In this document: piece after piece, positions 1-8,924 of the stretch | Numbering within the stretch: position 1 is the stretch's first letter | Layout: each line of letters starts with the position of its first letter | Assembly (NCBI GenBank): GCA_018675975.1 | Contig: JABGXB010000003.1 | Location: forward strand, 128,181 to 192,180 | DNA: 64,000 nt | Origin: Candidatus Woesearchaeota archaeon | GTDB taxonomy: Archaea > Nanobdellota > Nanobdellia > Woesearchaeales > JABGXB01 | Reading direction: 5' to 3' | Notes under the pieces: generated by a model | The model's input: the letters and a program-made list of their open reading frames with translations, nothing else | Databases searched by the model: none | Told to the model about the DNA's origin: nothing | Made by a program: the position numbers and the translations under genes

Positions 1-997
1 TATCATGAATTTTTTTATCATCAGGTCTATCTATTCTCGCTACAATTTCCATTTCCATAAGCATTTGATCTATAAATGATAAAATTTCAGGGTCTGATAA
101 TCTTTGAGTTTTAGAACCTAATCGTCTTTCAACTTTTAAATATGGTAATAACCAATCAATATTTAATTTTAATACATTATAATGACGTCTTAAATCTTGA
201 ATTAAGAATTTTTTTCTTTGCATTAATTCATGATATGAATTATCTAACCAATTATAATAAGCAGAAACTTTTTCTGCAAGTGCATTTAATAAAAGTACTG
301 AGTATTGTGGATTTTTTTTTTTAAATCCAAAGCTTTCTAAAAATTTTTTAACAGACATATGTGGAGGTTTATGATTATTCATAAAAAGAGTTGGAAGAGT
401 TGTAAATTGTATTTGCTGAGCCATTCCAAAAATACTTTGAGGTGATTGAACTCCACCTAAAACAAATGAATTCCATATATTTTTTAAATTTAAATCAGCT
501 GTTTCCCAATTTTCATCTAATTTAAAATAACTATCATAAAATGCCAATCGTTCTTCAATTACTCTTATATTTCTCAAAATTGGAAACATCTCTCTAGACA
601 TTCTACCAATTCCTGTTAATAAATTTGTAATACGGTCTTGAAATATTCCTTGTTTCTGACCCAATTGATTACCAACTTGACTAATTTCTGATCCAGTATA
701 AGTATCTAAAGTTTTTTTAATATCTTTAATACCAAAATCATCTCTATATATTCCTAACATAATATAATAAATATGTTCAATTGACTGAGAAAATTTAATC
801 CATGTTACTGGATATTTTTTAATTGGTTTTCCTAAAAAATCTTCAATTTCAGATGATTTTAAAGAACCCAAAAATTTTTTGATTCTTGAATTTACTTTCA
901 AATCTTTATGTCTAACATTTTTTCTTTCAAACCTTGGGCTAGATTTAATTCTTTCTATTTCTTTACAAATATCTTTTTTTTTTAAATCGTCACCCAT
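1..997 (-). CDS. Conserved-looking hypothetical protein, C-terminus cut by window edge
   Basis: An open frame runs without a stop from an ATG at 997 (MGDDLKKKDICK) off the left edge, giving at least 332 residues. The protein is soluble-looking, charged and mostly helical, with no signal peptide or clear membrane segment in the visible part. Motif-like stretches include KYPVTWIKFSQSIEHIYYIML near residue 75 and DRITNLLTGIGRMSREMFP further on. I do not recognise the family. It is the last visible gene of a minus-strand run with signal peptidase I and small membrane proteins, so a role at the cell envelope is possible, but that is inference from position only. The start is 14 nt after the end of the next gene upstream (1012). 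Confidence 0.75.
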   Translation of the reverse strand, partial: MGDDLKKKDICKEIERIKSSPRFERKNVRHKDLKVNSRIKKFLGSLKSSEIEDFLGKPIKKYPVTWIKFSQSIEHIYYIMLGIYRDDFGIKDIKKTLDTYTGSEISQVGNQLGQKQGIFQDRITNLLTGIGRMSREMFPILRNIRVIEERLAFYDSYFKLDENWETADLNLKNIWNSFVLGGVQSPQSIFGMAQQIQFTTLPTLFMNNHKPPHMSVKKFLESFGFKKKNPQYSVLLLNALAEKVSAYYNWLDNSYHELMQRKKFLIQDLRRHYNVLKLNIDWLLPYLKVERRLGSKTQRLSDPEILSFIDQMLMEMEIVARIDRPDDKKIHD

Positions 998-1011
998 TTT
1001 TTACTATATAA

Positions 1012-1392
1012 TTATTTTTTTAAAAATAATTTTAAAAAATCATTAAATTGTTGTCTTTGTTGCCAAATATTTATCATTATAGGAAATATACCTAAAGCTA
1101 AAGTCAATAATCCAATTATTGCTAAAAATTTAAATTGATTTTCATCAAAATATTTTAAGATAAATAATATAACTGATAATACTATTATTACAAAATATAA
1201 CATAACTGTTTTTGATAAAAGTGAATTTGTTCTTAATAAGTTTAAATTCATTCTTTCAATTTCATTAAGTATTAAATATTTTGAATTAGTATCATAATTA
1301 TCAATTTTAGGTTTTGAATCTAAAGCTATTTTTTTTATAGTACTCTTCTTATTATTTGTACTCACATTTTTTTTTGTTTTTTTTAATGCCAT
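1012..1392 (-). CDS. Small two-TM membrane protein with basic N-terminus
   Basis: About 126 aa. I chose ATG at 1392 rather than the TTG at 1404 because a GAGG Shine-Dalgarno sequence lies six bases before the ATG; that GAGG overlaps the last codons of the upstream gene, suggesting translational coupling. The first 25 residues are Lys-rich (MALKKTKKN...). Two hydrophobic helices follow near residues 65-85 and 90-115, separated by a short charged loop (KYFDENQFK), and the protein ends in a basic tail. No family recognised. It follows the 143-aa membrane-anchored protein at 1394-1825 with almost no gap, so the two are very likely cotranscribed and may work together. Confidence 0.7.
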   Translation of the reverse strand: MALKKTKKNVSTNNKKSTIKKIALDSKPKIDNYDTNSKYLILNEIERMNLNLLRTNSLLSKTVMLYFVIIVLSVILFILKYFDENQFKFLAIIGLLTLALGIFPIMINIWQQRQQFNDFLKLFLKK

Positions 1393-1393
1393 T

Positions 1394-1825
1394 TTAATCC
1401 TCAAAATAAATTATTTTTTTCTTTTTTGTACACTTCAATTGACTTTTTAATACAGGAAGTATTTGTATTTTGTATATTGGTTTATTTTTCAATACTGATT
1501 TACTAAATGAATATGAAAATGATTTTATCATATCAACTTCAAGAGATTGATTAATATCAGCAAGTCCAACTCCAAACTCATCTTCATTTACGACTTGATA
1601 AGCAAAATTACCAATTGCAATACCTTCATTTTTAATAGTAATATTAAACATTATATTATCACCAACTTGTTCTTGATATTTATTTGTAATTTTAAAATCT
1701 ACAGCACTTTGACATGGATCAAACTTTTCAATGCCAGATTTTATTAAATAATTTATTAAAAACAATATTCCTATTAAAATAATTATACCTATGCTTCTAT
1801 AAATTAGCTTATTTACACCTCCCAT
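1394..1825 (-). CDS. Membrane-anchored extracytoplasmic protein, beta-rich domain
   Basis: 143 aa. One N-terminal transmembrane helix (residues about 8-28) is followed by an outside domain of roughly 110 residues with two Cys (DPCQSA and QLKCTK) that could form a disulfide. The middle (GDNIMFNITIKNEGIAIGNFAYQV) resembles a CARDB/Ig-like adhesive beta fold, meaning the pattern of beta strands seen in archaeal surface domains; that is a resemblance, not a firm match. A TATA-like TTTATAA lies about 27 nt before the ATG, so the transcript is probably leaderless. The downstream small membrane protein starts directly after its stop codon. Confidence 0.65.
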   Translation of the reverse strand: MGGVNKLIYRSIGIIILIGILFLINYLIKSGIEKFDPCQSAVDFKITNKYQEQVGDNIMFNITIKNEGIAIGNFAYQVVNEDEFGVGLADINQSLEVDMIKSFSYSFSKSVLKNKPIYKIQILPVLKSQLKCTKKKKIIYFED

Positions 1826-1889
1826 TTATAAATAAAAATATGATTTTAAATTTATAAGTTTATCTAGACTATTATAAACAAAATATAAA

Positions 1890-2573
1890 TTAAAATAATT
1901 TGTTTTTAAAATAATAATAAATTCCAATTAATATAATAATTGCAATCAAATAAATTGGAGTCACAAATATTTGCCATGCAATAATTTTAATCCAACCTAA
2001 ATATGGAATTCTAAAAACTGCTTTTCCATATATATTTTTTTCATTTATATTAAATTCATCAATTAAGGTATAAAATCTTGTTTGCAAAAATATAGATTTT
2101 TCATTAAAATCTCCTTTAGTTTGATAAATTGTGTTATTATTTACTATTTTTTTTTTAATAACTCTATGAATTATTGGAGTTGGGTCATTAGTTTGAAATA
2201 CAATCACATCCCCAATTTGATAATTATCTTTACCCATAATTACCATCACATCTCCTTTATTAAATCCATTAGAATAGTCATAATTTAAAAAATCATTTTT
2301 TGTGATATTAATATTTGTATAATATTCTGATTGTTTACAAAAAGTATTACTACAATCTGCTTTGCTACCCCACCAATTTTCAAATGATCCTTCATGATGC
2401 ATACTTCCAGATTGAATTGCAACTATTGGAAAATTTGAATTTAAAGACCATCCTAATAATGGATAAAAAATAAATATAATAAACAAAAGTGAAATTACAG
2501 TTGATAAAACTAAACTTGTCAAACTTTCATCATATACAATATATCTATAAAATTGTTTTAACTTTTTTAACAT
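1890..2573 (-). CDS. Signal peptidase I, archaeal/Sec11 type
   Basis: 227 aa; removes signal peptides from exported preproteins at the outer face of the membrane. An N-terminal membrane helix (about 22-42) precedes the catalytic block QSGSMH, with the nucleophile at Ser57. The general base is expected to be His136 in PIIHRVIKK, since archaeal and ER enzymes use His where bacterial ones use Lys, and KGDFN (Asp155) is the conserved third motif. Between the Ser and His blocks lies an insertion with two Cys (about residues 65-105). A C-terminal membrane helix follows. A TATA-like stretch about 27 nt before the ATG suggests a leaderless transcript. Many predicted signal-peptide proteins in this window are plausible substrates. 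Confidence 0.92.
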   Translation of the reverse strand: MLKKLKQFYRYIVYDESLTSLVLSTVISLLFIIFIFYPLLGWSLNSNFPIVAIQSGSMHHEGSFENWWGSKADCSNTFCKQSEYYTNINITKNDFLNYDYSNGFNKGDVMVIMGKDNYQIGDVIVFQTNDPTPIIHRVIKKKIVNNNTIYQTKGDFNEKSIFLQTRFYTLIDEFNINEKNIYGKAVFRIPYLGWIKIIAWQIFVTPIYLIAIIILIGIYYYFKNKLF

Positions 2574-2624
2574 AATAGAAAATTAATTAATATGTTTAAA
2601 AAAGTATCTTTAATTATTTTTTAA

Positions 2625-3311
2625 TTACTTTTTTTTAGAATTATCTAATCTATTTTTATACCATTCACCCAATATAAAACCTAAAAATCCTCTAATTAAA
2701 CAAGTAATGAATATTAATATAATAAAAAAAATACCAGGTCCTTCAAATAATGAATTTTTAGTTAATCCAAATACTAAAAATACTGAAAATATTAATATAA
2801 AATAAATTACACTATTTGACATAGAATAAATCAATCCCATTTTTTTAGGTTTTGCCATTGCCCAAAAACTTGATAATATTACTGGAAATAATGGCAAATC
2901 AAATGCTAAAAGAGCTATCCAAAAAATAGAAACCCACATATTAAATGTTTCAATAGTTGATTTAACTAATACAAATTTAAAAAATATAAATGTCAGTAAT
3001 AAATAAATTATAGTAATAAAAAAAGCATATGCAATTGATTGTAAAAAGCTAATTTTATCAAAATTTTCTACAATTCTTTTAAAAAATTTATTTGAATTAA
3101 AGTCAAAATTAAAATTATGTTTAAAAATCTTTTTTTTTGATTTATTATTTTCATTAAAATAATAATCATCAGTTGCATCTAAATTTTCATTAGATTTATC
3201 TAGAGATATATTTTCATTTGAATTAATTTTAGCATGTTTATGATTTTCAATCACTTTATCTAATTTTTCAAACAATTTTTTTTTATCTTCACCAGAAAGC
3301 TCATTTACCAT
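2625..3311 (-). CDS. Multi-pass membrane protein with charged cytoplasmic N-terminus
   Basis: 228 aa. Residues 1-85 are highly charged, rich in Lys, Asn and Asp, and probably disordered (start MVNELSGEDKKKLFEKLDKV). Four hydrophobic helices follow, at about 90-115, 125-150, 160-185 and 190-215, ending with a basic tail NRLDNSKKK. The layout resembles small YIP1/RDD-like membrane proteins of archaea, but no motif settles the family. A TATA-like TATTTAAAT sits about 26 nt before the ATG, so this is probably the promoter for the minus-strand run that includes signal peptidase. Confidence 0.7.
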   Translation of the reverse strand: MVNELSGEDKKKLFEKLDKVIENHKHAKINSNENISLDKSNENLDATDDYYFNENNKSKKKIFKHNFNFDFNSNKFFKRIVENFDKISFLQSIAYAFFITIIYLLLTFIFFKFVLVKSTIETFNMWVSIFWIALLAFDLPLFPVILSSFWAMAKPKKMGLIYSMSNSVIYFILIFSVFLVFGLTKNSLFEGPGIFFIILIFITCLIRGFLGFILGEWYKNRLDNSKKK

Positions 3312-3493
3312 ACAATAATTTAAGCAATTTCATTTAAATATTTTATTGTGACACAAATTACATTTAAAATAATACAATTAGCCCTAAATACCATATTTTT
3401 ACAATTCTCTATATATTTGAATCCATCTTTTAAATATACATAAAATTTAAAAAGAAAAATATTGTAATTAATTATATTATAAGGTGGAAATAT

Positions 3494-3763
3494 ATGTATG
3501 ACGAATTTACAGGTGAAGAAGCTTCTGAAAATGAAGATGTGCAAGAAGAATCCTCAGAAAGTACTGACGAGGATGATGAAAATAAAATAGAAAAAGCATA
3601 TCAAGATGATTATGAAACTGAAAAATCAGGCAATGACCCATTTGAATTAGAAAATGATGATATTGTAGGAGAAAAATCTGAAAAAGAAGAAGAAACCGAA
3701 GATTCTGATGAAGATAATGAAGAAGACGATTCTGAAGAAAAAAGTGAAGAAAAGTCTAAATAA
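3494..3763 (+). CDS. Small highly acidic low-complexity protein
   Basis: 89 aa, made almost wholly of Glu, Asp, Ser, Lys and Asn, with no hydrophobic core and probably disordered. A strong Shine-Dalgarno sequence AAGGTGG at 3481-3487 with good spacing to the ATG supports translation. The frame stays open while the opposite strand also reads open, which is common in GAA/TCT-rich DNA; the ribosome binding site decides the strand. I do not recognise a family and cannot assign a function. The HAD phosphatase starts 14 nt after its stop. Confidence 0.7.
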   Translation: MYDEFTGEEASENEDVQEESSESTDEDDENKIEKAYQDDYETEKSGNDPFELENDDIVGEKSEKEEETEDSDEDNEEDDSEEKSEEKSK

Positions 3764-3777
3764 TTGTTCTTTTTAAT

Positions 3778-4410
3778 ATGAAAGCAGTAATATTCGATAG
3801 AGATGGAGTTATTATTGATTCTGAGACTCTCCATATAGATTCTGTAATAAAAGCATTTGATACATTTAATATAAAAATAACTGAAGAAGAAAAAAAATTA
3901 ATCATTGGAAGACATCCTGAAGATTATAAAAAGTTTTTTATTAATAAAAATAATTTTCAATATGATAAATTTAGAGAAATTCAAAGAAAAGAATTTAGAG
4001 AATTATTTAAATCTGCATCTTTATTTAAAGAAACAATAACATTAATTAAAAAATTATATGAATTAAAAATTCCTTTAGCATTAACTACTTCTGCAGGCAT
4101 AAAAAGTACATTAGAAGTTGTTGAAAATGCAAATATTAAAAATATGTTTAATTTTATTATTACTTCAGAAGATTATAATCAAAGAAAACCCCATCCAGAA
4201 CCATATTTAATTACAGCAAAAAAACTAAAATTAAATCCAAAAGACTGTATTGTAATTGAAGATTCATATGTAGGTGTTGAATCAGCAAAAAATGCTGGAA
4301 TGAAATGTATTGCAATTTCTAATAAACTTACTAATCAAGATTTATCAAAAGCCGATTTAATTGTAAATTCAGCAAAAGAAATTAATATTGATTTATTAAA
4401 TCAATTATAA
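3778..4410 (+). CDS. HAD-superfamily phosphatase, beta-phosphoglucomutase-like
   Basis: 210 aa. All four HAD motifs are visible: motif I FDRDGVIID at residues 6-14 with both Asp (nucleophile and acid/base), motif II TTSAG near 105, the motif III Lys in RKPHPEPY, and motif IV IEDSYVGVESAKNAGM, which binds Mg. The cap of about 65 residues inserted after motif I places it with the PGMB/GPH-like subfamily that acts on small phosphorylated metabolites. The exact substrate cannot be read from sequence. Neighbours are an acidic peptide upstream and enolase downstream; a second HAD enzyme lies beyond enolase, hinting at a small group of phospho-metabolite enzymes. Confidence 0.85.
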   Translation: MKAVIFDRDGVIIDSETLHIDSVIKAFDTFNIKITEEEKKLIIGRHPEDYKKFFINKNNFQYDKFREIQRKEFRELFKSASLFKETITLIKKLYELKIPLALTTSAGIKSTLEVVENANIKNMFNFIITSEDYNQRKPHPEPYLITAKKLKLNPKDCIVIEDSYVGVESAKNAGMKCIAISNKLTNQDLSKADLIVNSAKEINIDLLNQL

Positions 4411-4420
4411 CAATAAAACA

Positions 4421-4430
4421 ATTTATAAAA
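4421..4430 (+). promoter_or_regulatory. TATA box for leaderless enolase transcript
   Basis: TTTATAAAAT lies 22-31 nt before the enolase ATG with no ribosome binding site between. Archaeal transcription starts about 25 nt after the TATA centre, which places the 5' end at or next to the start codon. Confidence 0.6.
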
Positions 4431-4451
4431 TCATTTTTCTATATTTATTAT

Positions 4452-5708
4452 ATGATTATTAAAAATATAATTTTATCCAAAATACTAAATTCTAGATCAC
4501 AATGGACTATTTGTGCCAAAATTGAATGTGATAAAAATATTTTAGGTATTGCTTCAGCTCCATCGGGTGCATCAACTGGTAAACATGAAGTAAAAATGTA
4601 CAAATTAAATGATATTGATAAATCAATTTATTATTTTGAAAAAAATATTAAAAAATTTAATTGGAAATTTGATTCACTATCTGATTTAAAAAATATTGAA
4701 AAAAAAATACTCAAAAATAATAATATCAACCAAGTTGGTGGAAATTTAATTATAGCTATTGAATATGCAATCCTTGATGCATGGTCTAAATATAAAAAAA
4801 TAGATTTATTTAAATTAATTAGAAAAGATAAATTAACTAAAGAAATTTGTATTGATACTAAATTATTAATCAGGCCAATTGGAAATGTTATTGGTGGCGG
4901 TGCTCACAGTGGTGGTAATAATACTGATTTTCAAGAATTTTTAATAATTTGTCCTGATGTATCATATGAAAAATCTTTAGAAATAATAATTCAGGTTCAT
5001 AAAGAAGTTAAAAAAGAATTATTAAAAAGAGATAAATCTTTTTCAGGTTCAAAAACAGATGAAGGTGCATGGGCATCCACTCTTACTAATTATGAATGCT
5101 TAATTATATTAAATAAAGTAATTAAAAATTTATCTCAAAAATATAAAACATCTATACGTATAGGTTTAGATGTAGCTGCTAGTGAATTTTTTAAAAATGG
5201 ATTTTATAATTATGATAAATTTGAAAGTTCTCCAAAAATAAAACATAATTGCATTAAAAAAAAATTACACAGAGATGCACATATTGATTATATTTTATAT
5301 TTAGTTGAAAAATTTAATATTTATTATTTAGAAGACCCAGTTGAACAGAATGATAGTGAAGGTTTTGAAATAATGAAAAATCATTTAGCACATAAAGATA
5401 CATTAATTGTAGGTGATGATTTAATTTGTACTAATCCACAATTATTAAAAAAATATAAAGATTCAATTAATTCAATTATAGTAAAACCAAATCAAGTTGG
5501 TTCACTCCTTAAAACAATTGAAGTTTTAAAAAAATGTAAAGAGTATAATATTAAACCTGTTTTTAGTCACAGAAGTGGCGAAACTACTGATTCCATTCTT
5601 GCAGACTTAGCAGCTGGTTTTAATGTTTCCATAATTAAATGTGGAGAAACAACAGGAGAAAGAATAGTAAAATTAAATCGACTTTTAGAAATAGACAGAA
5701 TTAACTAA
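4452..5708 (+). CDS. eno: Enolase (2-phosphoglycerate dehydratase)
   Basis: 418 aa, normal length. Converts 2-phosphoglycerate to phosphoenolpyruvate in glycolysis/gluconeogenesis. Substrate-loop motif PSGASTGKHE is near residue 40. The expected catalytic and metal-binding residues are all present: Glu in TDFQEFL, Glu in KTDEGAW, metal Asp in GLDVAASEF, metal Glu in YLEDPVEQND, metal Asp in VGDDL, catalytic Lys in IVKPNQVGS, the SHRSGETTDS block, and a final Lys in IIKCGET. Some surrounding motifs are divergent: SKILNSRSQWT replaces the usual RxILDSRGNPT, and TDEGAWAS replaces GDEGGFAP. TTTATAAAAT about 27-30 nt before the ATG with no Shine-Dalgarno indicates a leaderless message. Confidence 0.95.
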   Translation: MIIKNIILSKILNSRSQWTICAKIECDKNILGIASAPSGASTGKHEVKMYKLNDIDKSIYYFEKNIKKFNWKFDSLSDLKNIEKKILKNNNINQVGGNLIIAIEYAILDAWSKYKKIDLFKLIRKDKLTKEICIDTKLLIRPIGNVIGGGAHSGGNNTDFQEFLIICPDVSYEKSLEIIIQVHKEVKKELLKRDKSFSGSKTDEGAWASTLTNYECLIILNKVIKNLSQKYKTSIRIGLDVAASEFFKNGFYNYDKFESSPKIKHNCIKKKLHRDAHIDYILYLVEKFNIYYLEDPVEQNDSEGFEIMKNHLAHKDTLIVGDDLICTNPQLLKKYKDSINSIIVKPNQVGSLLKTIEVLKKCKEYNIKPVFSHRSGETTDSILADLAAGFNVSIIKCGETTGERIVKLNRLLEIDRIN

Positions 5709-5764
5709 TATATATATTTTAAAAAATATAATTATTTTATAAGTCAGATTATATAACAAATTAT

Positions 5765-6490
5765 ATGACAATATCAGCGAGTACACATAATAAATATATT
5801 TTAATTTTTGATGCAGATAGCACTTTAGTAAAAATAGAAGGTATTAATGAATTAGCTAAATATTGTAAAAAGTATGACGAAGTTTATCAAATGACAGATA
5901 CTGCAATGAATGGAACTTCAACTATTCCATTTCAAGAATTATATAAAAGAAGATTAGATATAATAAAACCAACTTTAAGTCAAATAAAAGACTTAGGTCA
6001 AATATATTTAAATAATAAAGTAGCTGGTGTTGATGAATTATTTGCAAAAATAAATCAAAGAAAAATACAAAATCATATTTGCTCAGGTGGAATTTTACAA
6101 GCATTAAGTCCTCTTGCAAATAGTTTAAATACAAATTCAGTATTTGGAGTTAAATTACATTTTAATGAAGATGGAAGTTTTTCACATTTTGATCCCTCAT
6201 CCGAAACATCTCAAGACTATGGAAAAAATAAAATAGTAAAACAGTTAAAAGAAAGACATCCAAATAAAGAAGTTATTTTTATAGGAGATGGACAAAGTGA
6301 TATGGAAACTAAATTTAATCCAATAACAAAACAAATAGATAGTAATTATTCAAATTATTTTATTGCATTCACTCAAGTTGAACCTAGAGAAAAAATTATG
6401 GAACAAGCCGATTTTGTTGCAACTGATATGTTTCACTTAGAATCAATTTTAAATAGAGAGTTTGGATTAGAATTAGGAAAACGTTTCTAA
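5765..6490 (+). CDS. HAD-family phosphoserine phosphatase-like protein
   Basis: 241 aa. Motif I is IFDADSTLV (residues about 14-22), the DxDST form typical of SerB and its relatives. Motif II is CSGG near residue 107, the conserved Lys falls in GKNKIVKQLKE, and motif IV is FIGDGQSDMETK. A helical cap follows motif I (NELAKYCKKYDEV.. MNGTSTIPFQELYKRRLDII), matching the SerB cap, including the FxxxxxxR pattern. This supports dephosphorylation of phosphoserine or a close analogue; histidinol-phosphatase or phosphomannose-type activities are alternatives. It has its own TATA box about 27 nt before the ATG and sits directly after enolase. Confidence 0.8.
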   Translation: MTISASTHNKYILIFDADSTLVKIEGINELAKYCKKYDEVYQMTDTAMNGTSTIPFQELYKRRLDIIKPTLSQIKDLGQIYLNNKVAGVDELFAKINQRKIQNHICSGGILQALSPLANSLNTNSVFGVKLHFNEDGSFSHFDPSSETSQDYGKNKIVKQLKERHPNKEVIFIGDGQSDMETKFNPITKQIDSNYSNYFIAFTQVEPREKIMEQADFVATDMFHLESILNREFGLELGKRF

Positions 6491-6544
6491 TATATTTAAT
6501 ATCAATTAATTAGATTTATATATTTTATTTTTTATTTATTTCTT

Positions 6545-7342
6545 ATGAAAGAAAAAATTAAAGCATTATGTAAAGATATTGAAAAAAAATATAATATAAA
6601 AATACTTTTTGCAATTGAAAACGGAAGTAGAGCATGGAGAATGCATAGCATGGATAGTGATTATGATATTAGATTTGTTTTTATTAGACCAGTTGATAAT
6701 TATTTGAAAATTAATTCAGAAAAAGATGTAATTAATATATGTTTTGATAAAAATTTCAAAGACTGTAAACCCGAAGGAGCATTAATTGATATTAGTGGAT
6801 TTGATATTTTTAAATTTTTTAGTCTTTTACATAAATCTAATCCAACAACCATTGAATGGTTAATTTCAGATATTGTTTATCATGGAAAACAAATAAAGTC
6901 TTTAGTAGATTATGCGAAAAATAAATTCAATCAAGCCACATTATTTTATCATTATCAATCATTGTGTAAAAAAAACTATTTAGGATATTTAAAATCAAAT
7001 AAAATGCGAACACATAAAAAATATTTATACACATACAGAGGATTAATAAATGCTTTATGGGTAAAAGAAAAAAATTCAATTCCCCCAATTAAATTTGTCA
7101 AAGCAATAGACGGAGTTAAAGATTATTTACCAAAATTAATTATAAACAAATTAAAAGAGATAATTAAATTAAAATCACAAGGTAAAGAAAAAGATTTAGT
7201 CGATAAATCATTTCCACTAGATCAGTTTGCAGAGCAGTTTTTAAAAAAAGAATATAAATTTGAAAAAAAAGATTCAGAAGTATTAAAAAATAATTTAGAT
7301 TTTTTAAATAAAGAAATTCAAAAGTTATTATTTCAAAAATAG
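6545..7342 (+). CDS. RlaP-type nucleotidyltransferase (predicted RNA repair)
   Basis: 265 aa. The N-terminal polymerase-beta fold has ENGSRAWRMHSMDSDYDIRF (residues about 24-43): a GSRAW active-site turn followed by the DYD metal-binding pair. Downstream are IDISGFDIFKFFSLLHKSNPT and TIEWLIS, matching family PF10127 (YcgL/RlaP), which comparative genomics has linked to RNA repair. The reaction is expected to be nucleotidyl transfer to an RNA or small-molecule end; the substrate is unknown. No RNA ligase (RtcB) is seen beside it here. A second, different nucleotidyltransferase is at 14069. Confidence 0.8.
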   Translation: MKEKIKALCKDIEKKYNIKILFAIENGSRAWRMHSMDSDYDIRFVFIRPVDNYLKINSEKDVINICFDKNFKDCKPEGALIDISGFDIFKFFSLLHKSNPTTIEWLISDIVYHGKQIKSLVDYAKNKFNQATLFYHYQSLCKKNYLGYLKSNKMRTHKKYLYTYRGLINALWVKEKNSIPPIKFVKAIDGVKDYLPKLIINKLKEIIKLKSQGKEKDLVDKSFPLDQFAEQFLKKEYKFEKKDSEVLKNNLDFLNKEIQKLLFQK

Positions 7343-7393
7343 AAACAATTGTAGGCCCTAAGTATATATATAATGCATTATTTATTTTTTAAA

Positions 7394-8740
7394 TTATAAA
7401 GGCCATATAGTCAAAGCCTCACTCTTATCTTTTAAATTCTGTAGTACCATATATTGTCTTGATTTTTCAACATCTCCTCTATCAAGTGCAAGTCTTGCTA
7501 AACCAACTGTATTATCTTGATTTTTATAAAAAGATTCTTTAAAAGATAGAACTTCTTCAACATAACTTTGATTATCTCCAGCTAATCTAATTGCACTATC
7601 CATACACCTAAGTATCATTTCAGAATCTGCCCATACATATTCAGTTGCAAGCTCTGAAGCAGAATGATATATTTTTCTTGCTTCTTCATTAAAGTCAATT
7701 ATTTCATACATTTTAGCTAATTTAATTTCAAGATTAATAATAACAAAACGTTCCATAGTTTTTTCTTTATTTTGAATATGTTGAGCATATTTACCCACAA
7801 AATTTGAAGCTGCTCTCTCTAAATTTAATTTAGATAAATGTTTAAGAAAACCTATTTCATAAAAATTTGAAGTTTTATCAAAATCTATTTTTGATGCATG
7901 TTCAGTAAATTTATCTTGTAAAATTACAAATTTTTCTAAAATAACACCACTATGATAAAAATTAGGATTATAATGTCCATGTTCATCTTGAATTTTTCCT
8001 TTCTTTAAACAAACTCGAGCAGCATCAGTTAAAAGTTCATGAGATTTCTCTGTACTTATTTTTGATTCAACTCTTGATGCATTAATTACTTCACCAATAG
8101 AGCCATAAACTTCAAGAGATTTCATCAAATTATCTAAACCACCTAAATTTTCAAAACTTTTTGCAAAACTAGATTTATAAAGAAAAATATTATATGAACT
8201 TCCATTTCTATTAGCCTCTTCAGCATCAGATAAACCTTTTTGATTAACACCATGTAATTTTTCTAATAATATAGTTTTACGTTCATCCGAATCAGAAATA
8301 AAAGTATCAACAATATTCACACCACAAGTTAATAATTTTATATTACTACTCAAATGATCAAAATCTAGATTTAAAGTTTTTGTCAATATGGATTCAATTG
8401 AATAATCTGTAAATTTTTTAGAATTCCATTTGGTTAATTTTCGTTTTAATTTAGGAAAATCCTTACCTTCCATTAGTACGTCAATTAATTGTAATACATA
8501 TTTATCAAAATAACCAAATAAATGATTTTGTTTAGCAAAATCAGCTTCATCTTCTAATACTTTAAGTTTTAAACTTGTAAATGCATACGAAGACAAATTT
8601 ATTTTTAAAATTTCATCAACAATTTCCAATCGATTTAAATTATCTTCACCTTTAACGGCCAAACCATATACTGTTTCTAAATAATTAACAGCCGTATTCT
8701 CATTTTCAACTAAACCTAGCATTGATTTTATATCCATCAT
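7394..8740 (-). CDS. All-helical protein of unknown function, possible alpha-solenoid
   Basis: 448 aa from the chosen ATG at 8740 (MMDIKSMLGL). An ATG further upstream at 8785 would add 15 hydrophobic residues, but a TATA-like TTATAAAT is centred about 25 nt before 8740, making a leaderless start at 8740 or 8737 more likely. The sequence is predicted-helical throughout, with paired helices such as KLAKMYEIIDFNEEARKIY and LARLALDRGDVEKSRQYM towards the C-terminus that resemble TPR-like repeats. No catalytic motif is visible. It is a single gene with its own promoter, convergent with the RlaP gene. Function unknown; a scaffold role is only a guess from the fold. Confidence 0.7.
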   Translation of the reverse strand: MMDIKSMLGLVENENTAVNYLETVYGLAVKGEDNLNRLEIVDEILKINLSSYAFTSLKLKVLEDEADFAKQNHLFGYFDKYVLQLIDVLMEGKDFPKLKRKLTKWNSKKFTDYSIESILTKTLNLDFDHLSSNIKLLTCGVNIVDTFISDSDERKTILLEKLHGVNQKGLSDAEEANRNGSSYNIFLYKSSFAKSFENLGGLDNLMKSLEVYGSIGEVINASRVESKISTEKSHELLTDAARVCLKKGKIQDEHGHYNPNFYHSGVILEKFVILQDKFTEHASKIDFDKTSNFYEIGFLKHLSKLNLERAASNFVGKYAQHIQNKEKTMERFVIINLEIKLAKMYEIIDFNEEARKIYHSASELATEYVWADSEMILRCMDSAIRLAGDNQSYVEEVLSFKESFYKNQDNTVGLARLALDRGDVEKSRQYMVLQNLKDKSEALTIWPL

Positions 8741-8924
8741 AATAATAATGAATAAATTTAATTTATAATAATTATGATAATCCAAAATATAATTTAATGT
8801 GAGATTTTATTTTTAATATAATATTATAATAGAGTTTTAAAAAGTAATTTATTTAATATATGTTATACTATATTTGTTCAGACTTCCAGATAACTTTTTA
8901 TAACAGCATAATTTACTTGATTAT

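Noticed and set aside
142-324. Plus-strand frame inside the left-edge gene
   Set aside because: It lies opposite the long minus-strand frame 1-997, starts without a ribosome binding site and has no recognisable content; it is a shadow frame.
3610-3834. Minus-strand Ser-rich frame opposite the acidic gene
   Set aside because: It arises because GAA/GAT codons read as TTC/ATC on the other strand; it lacks a ribosome binding site and the plus strand has AAGGTGG.
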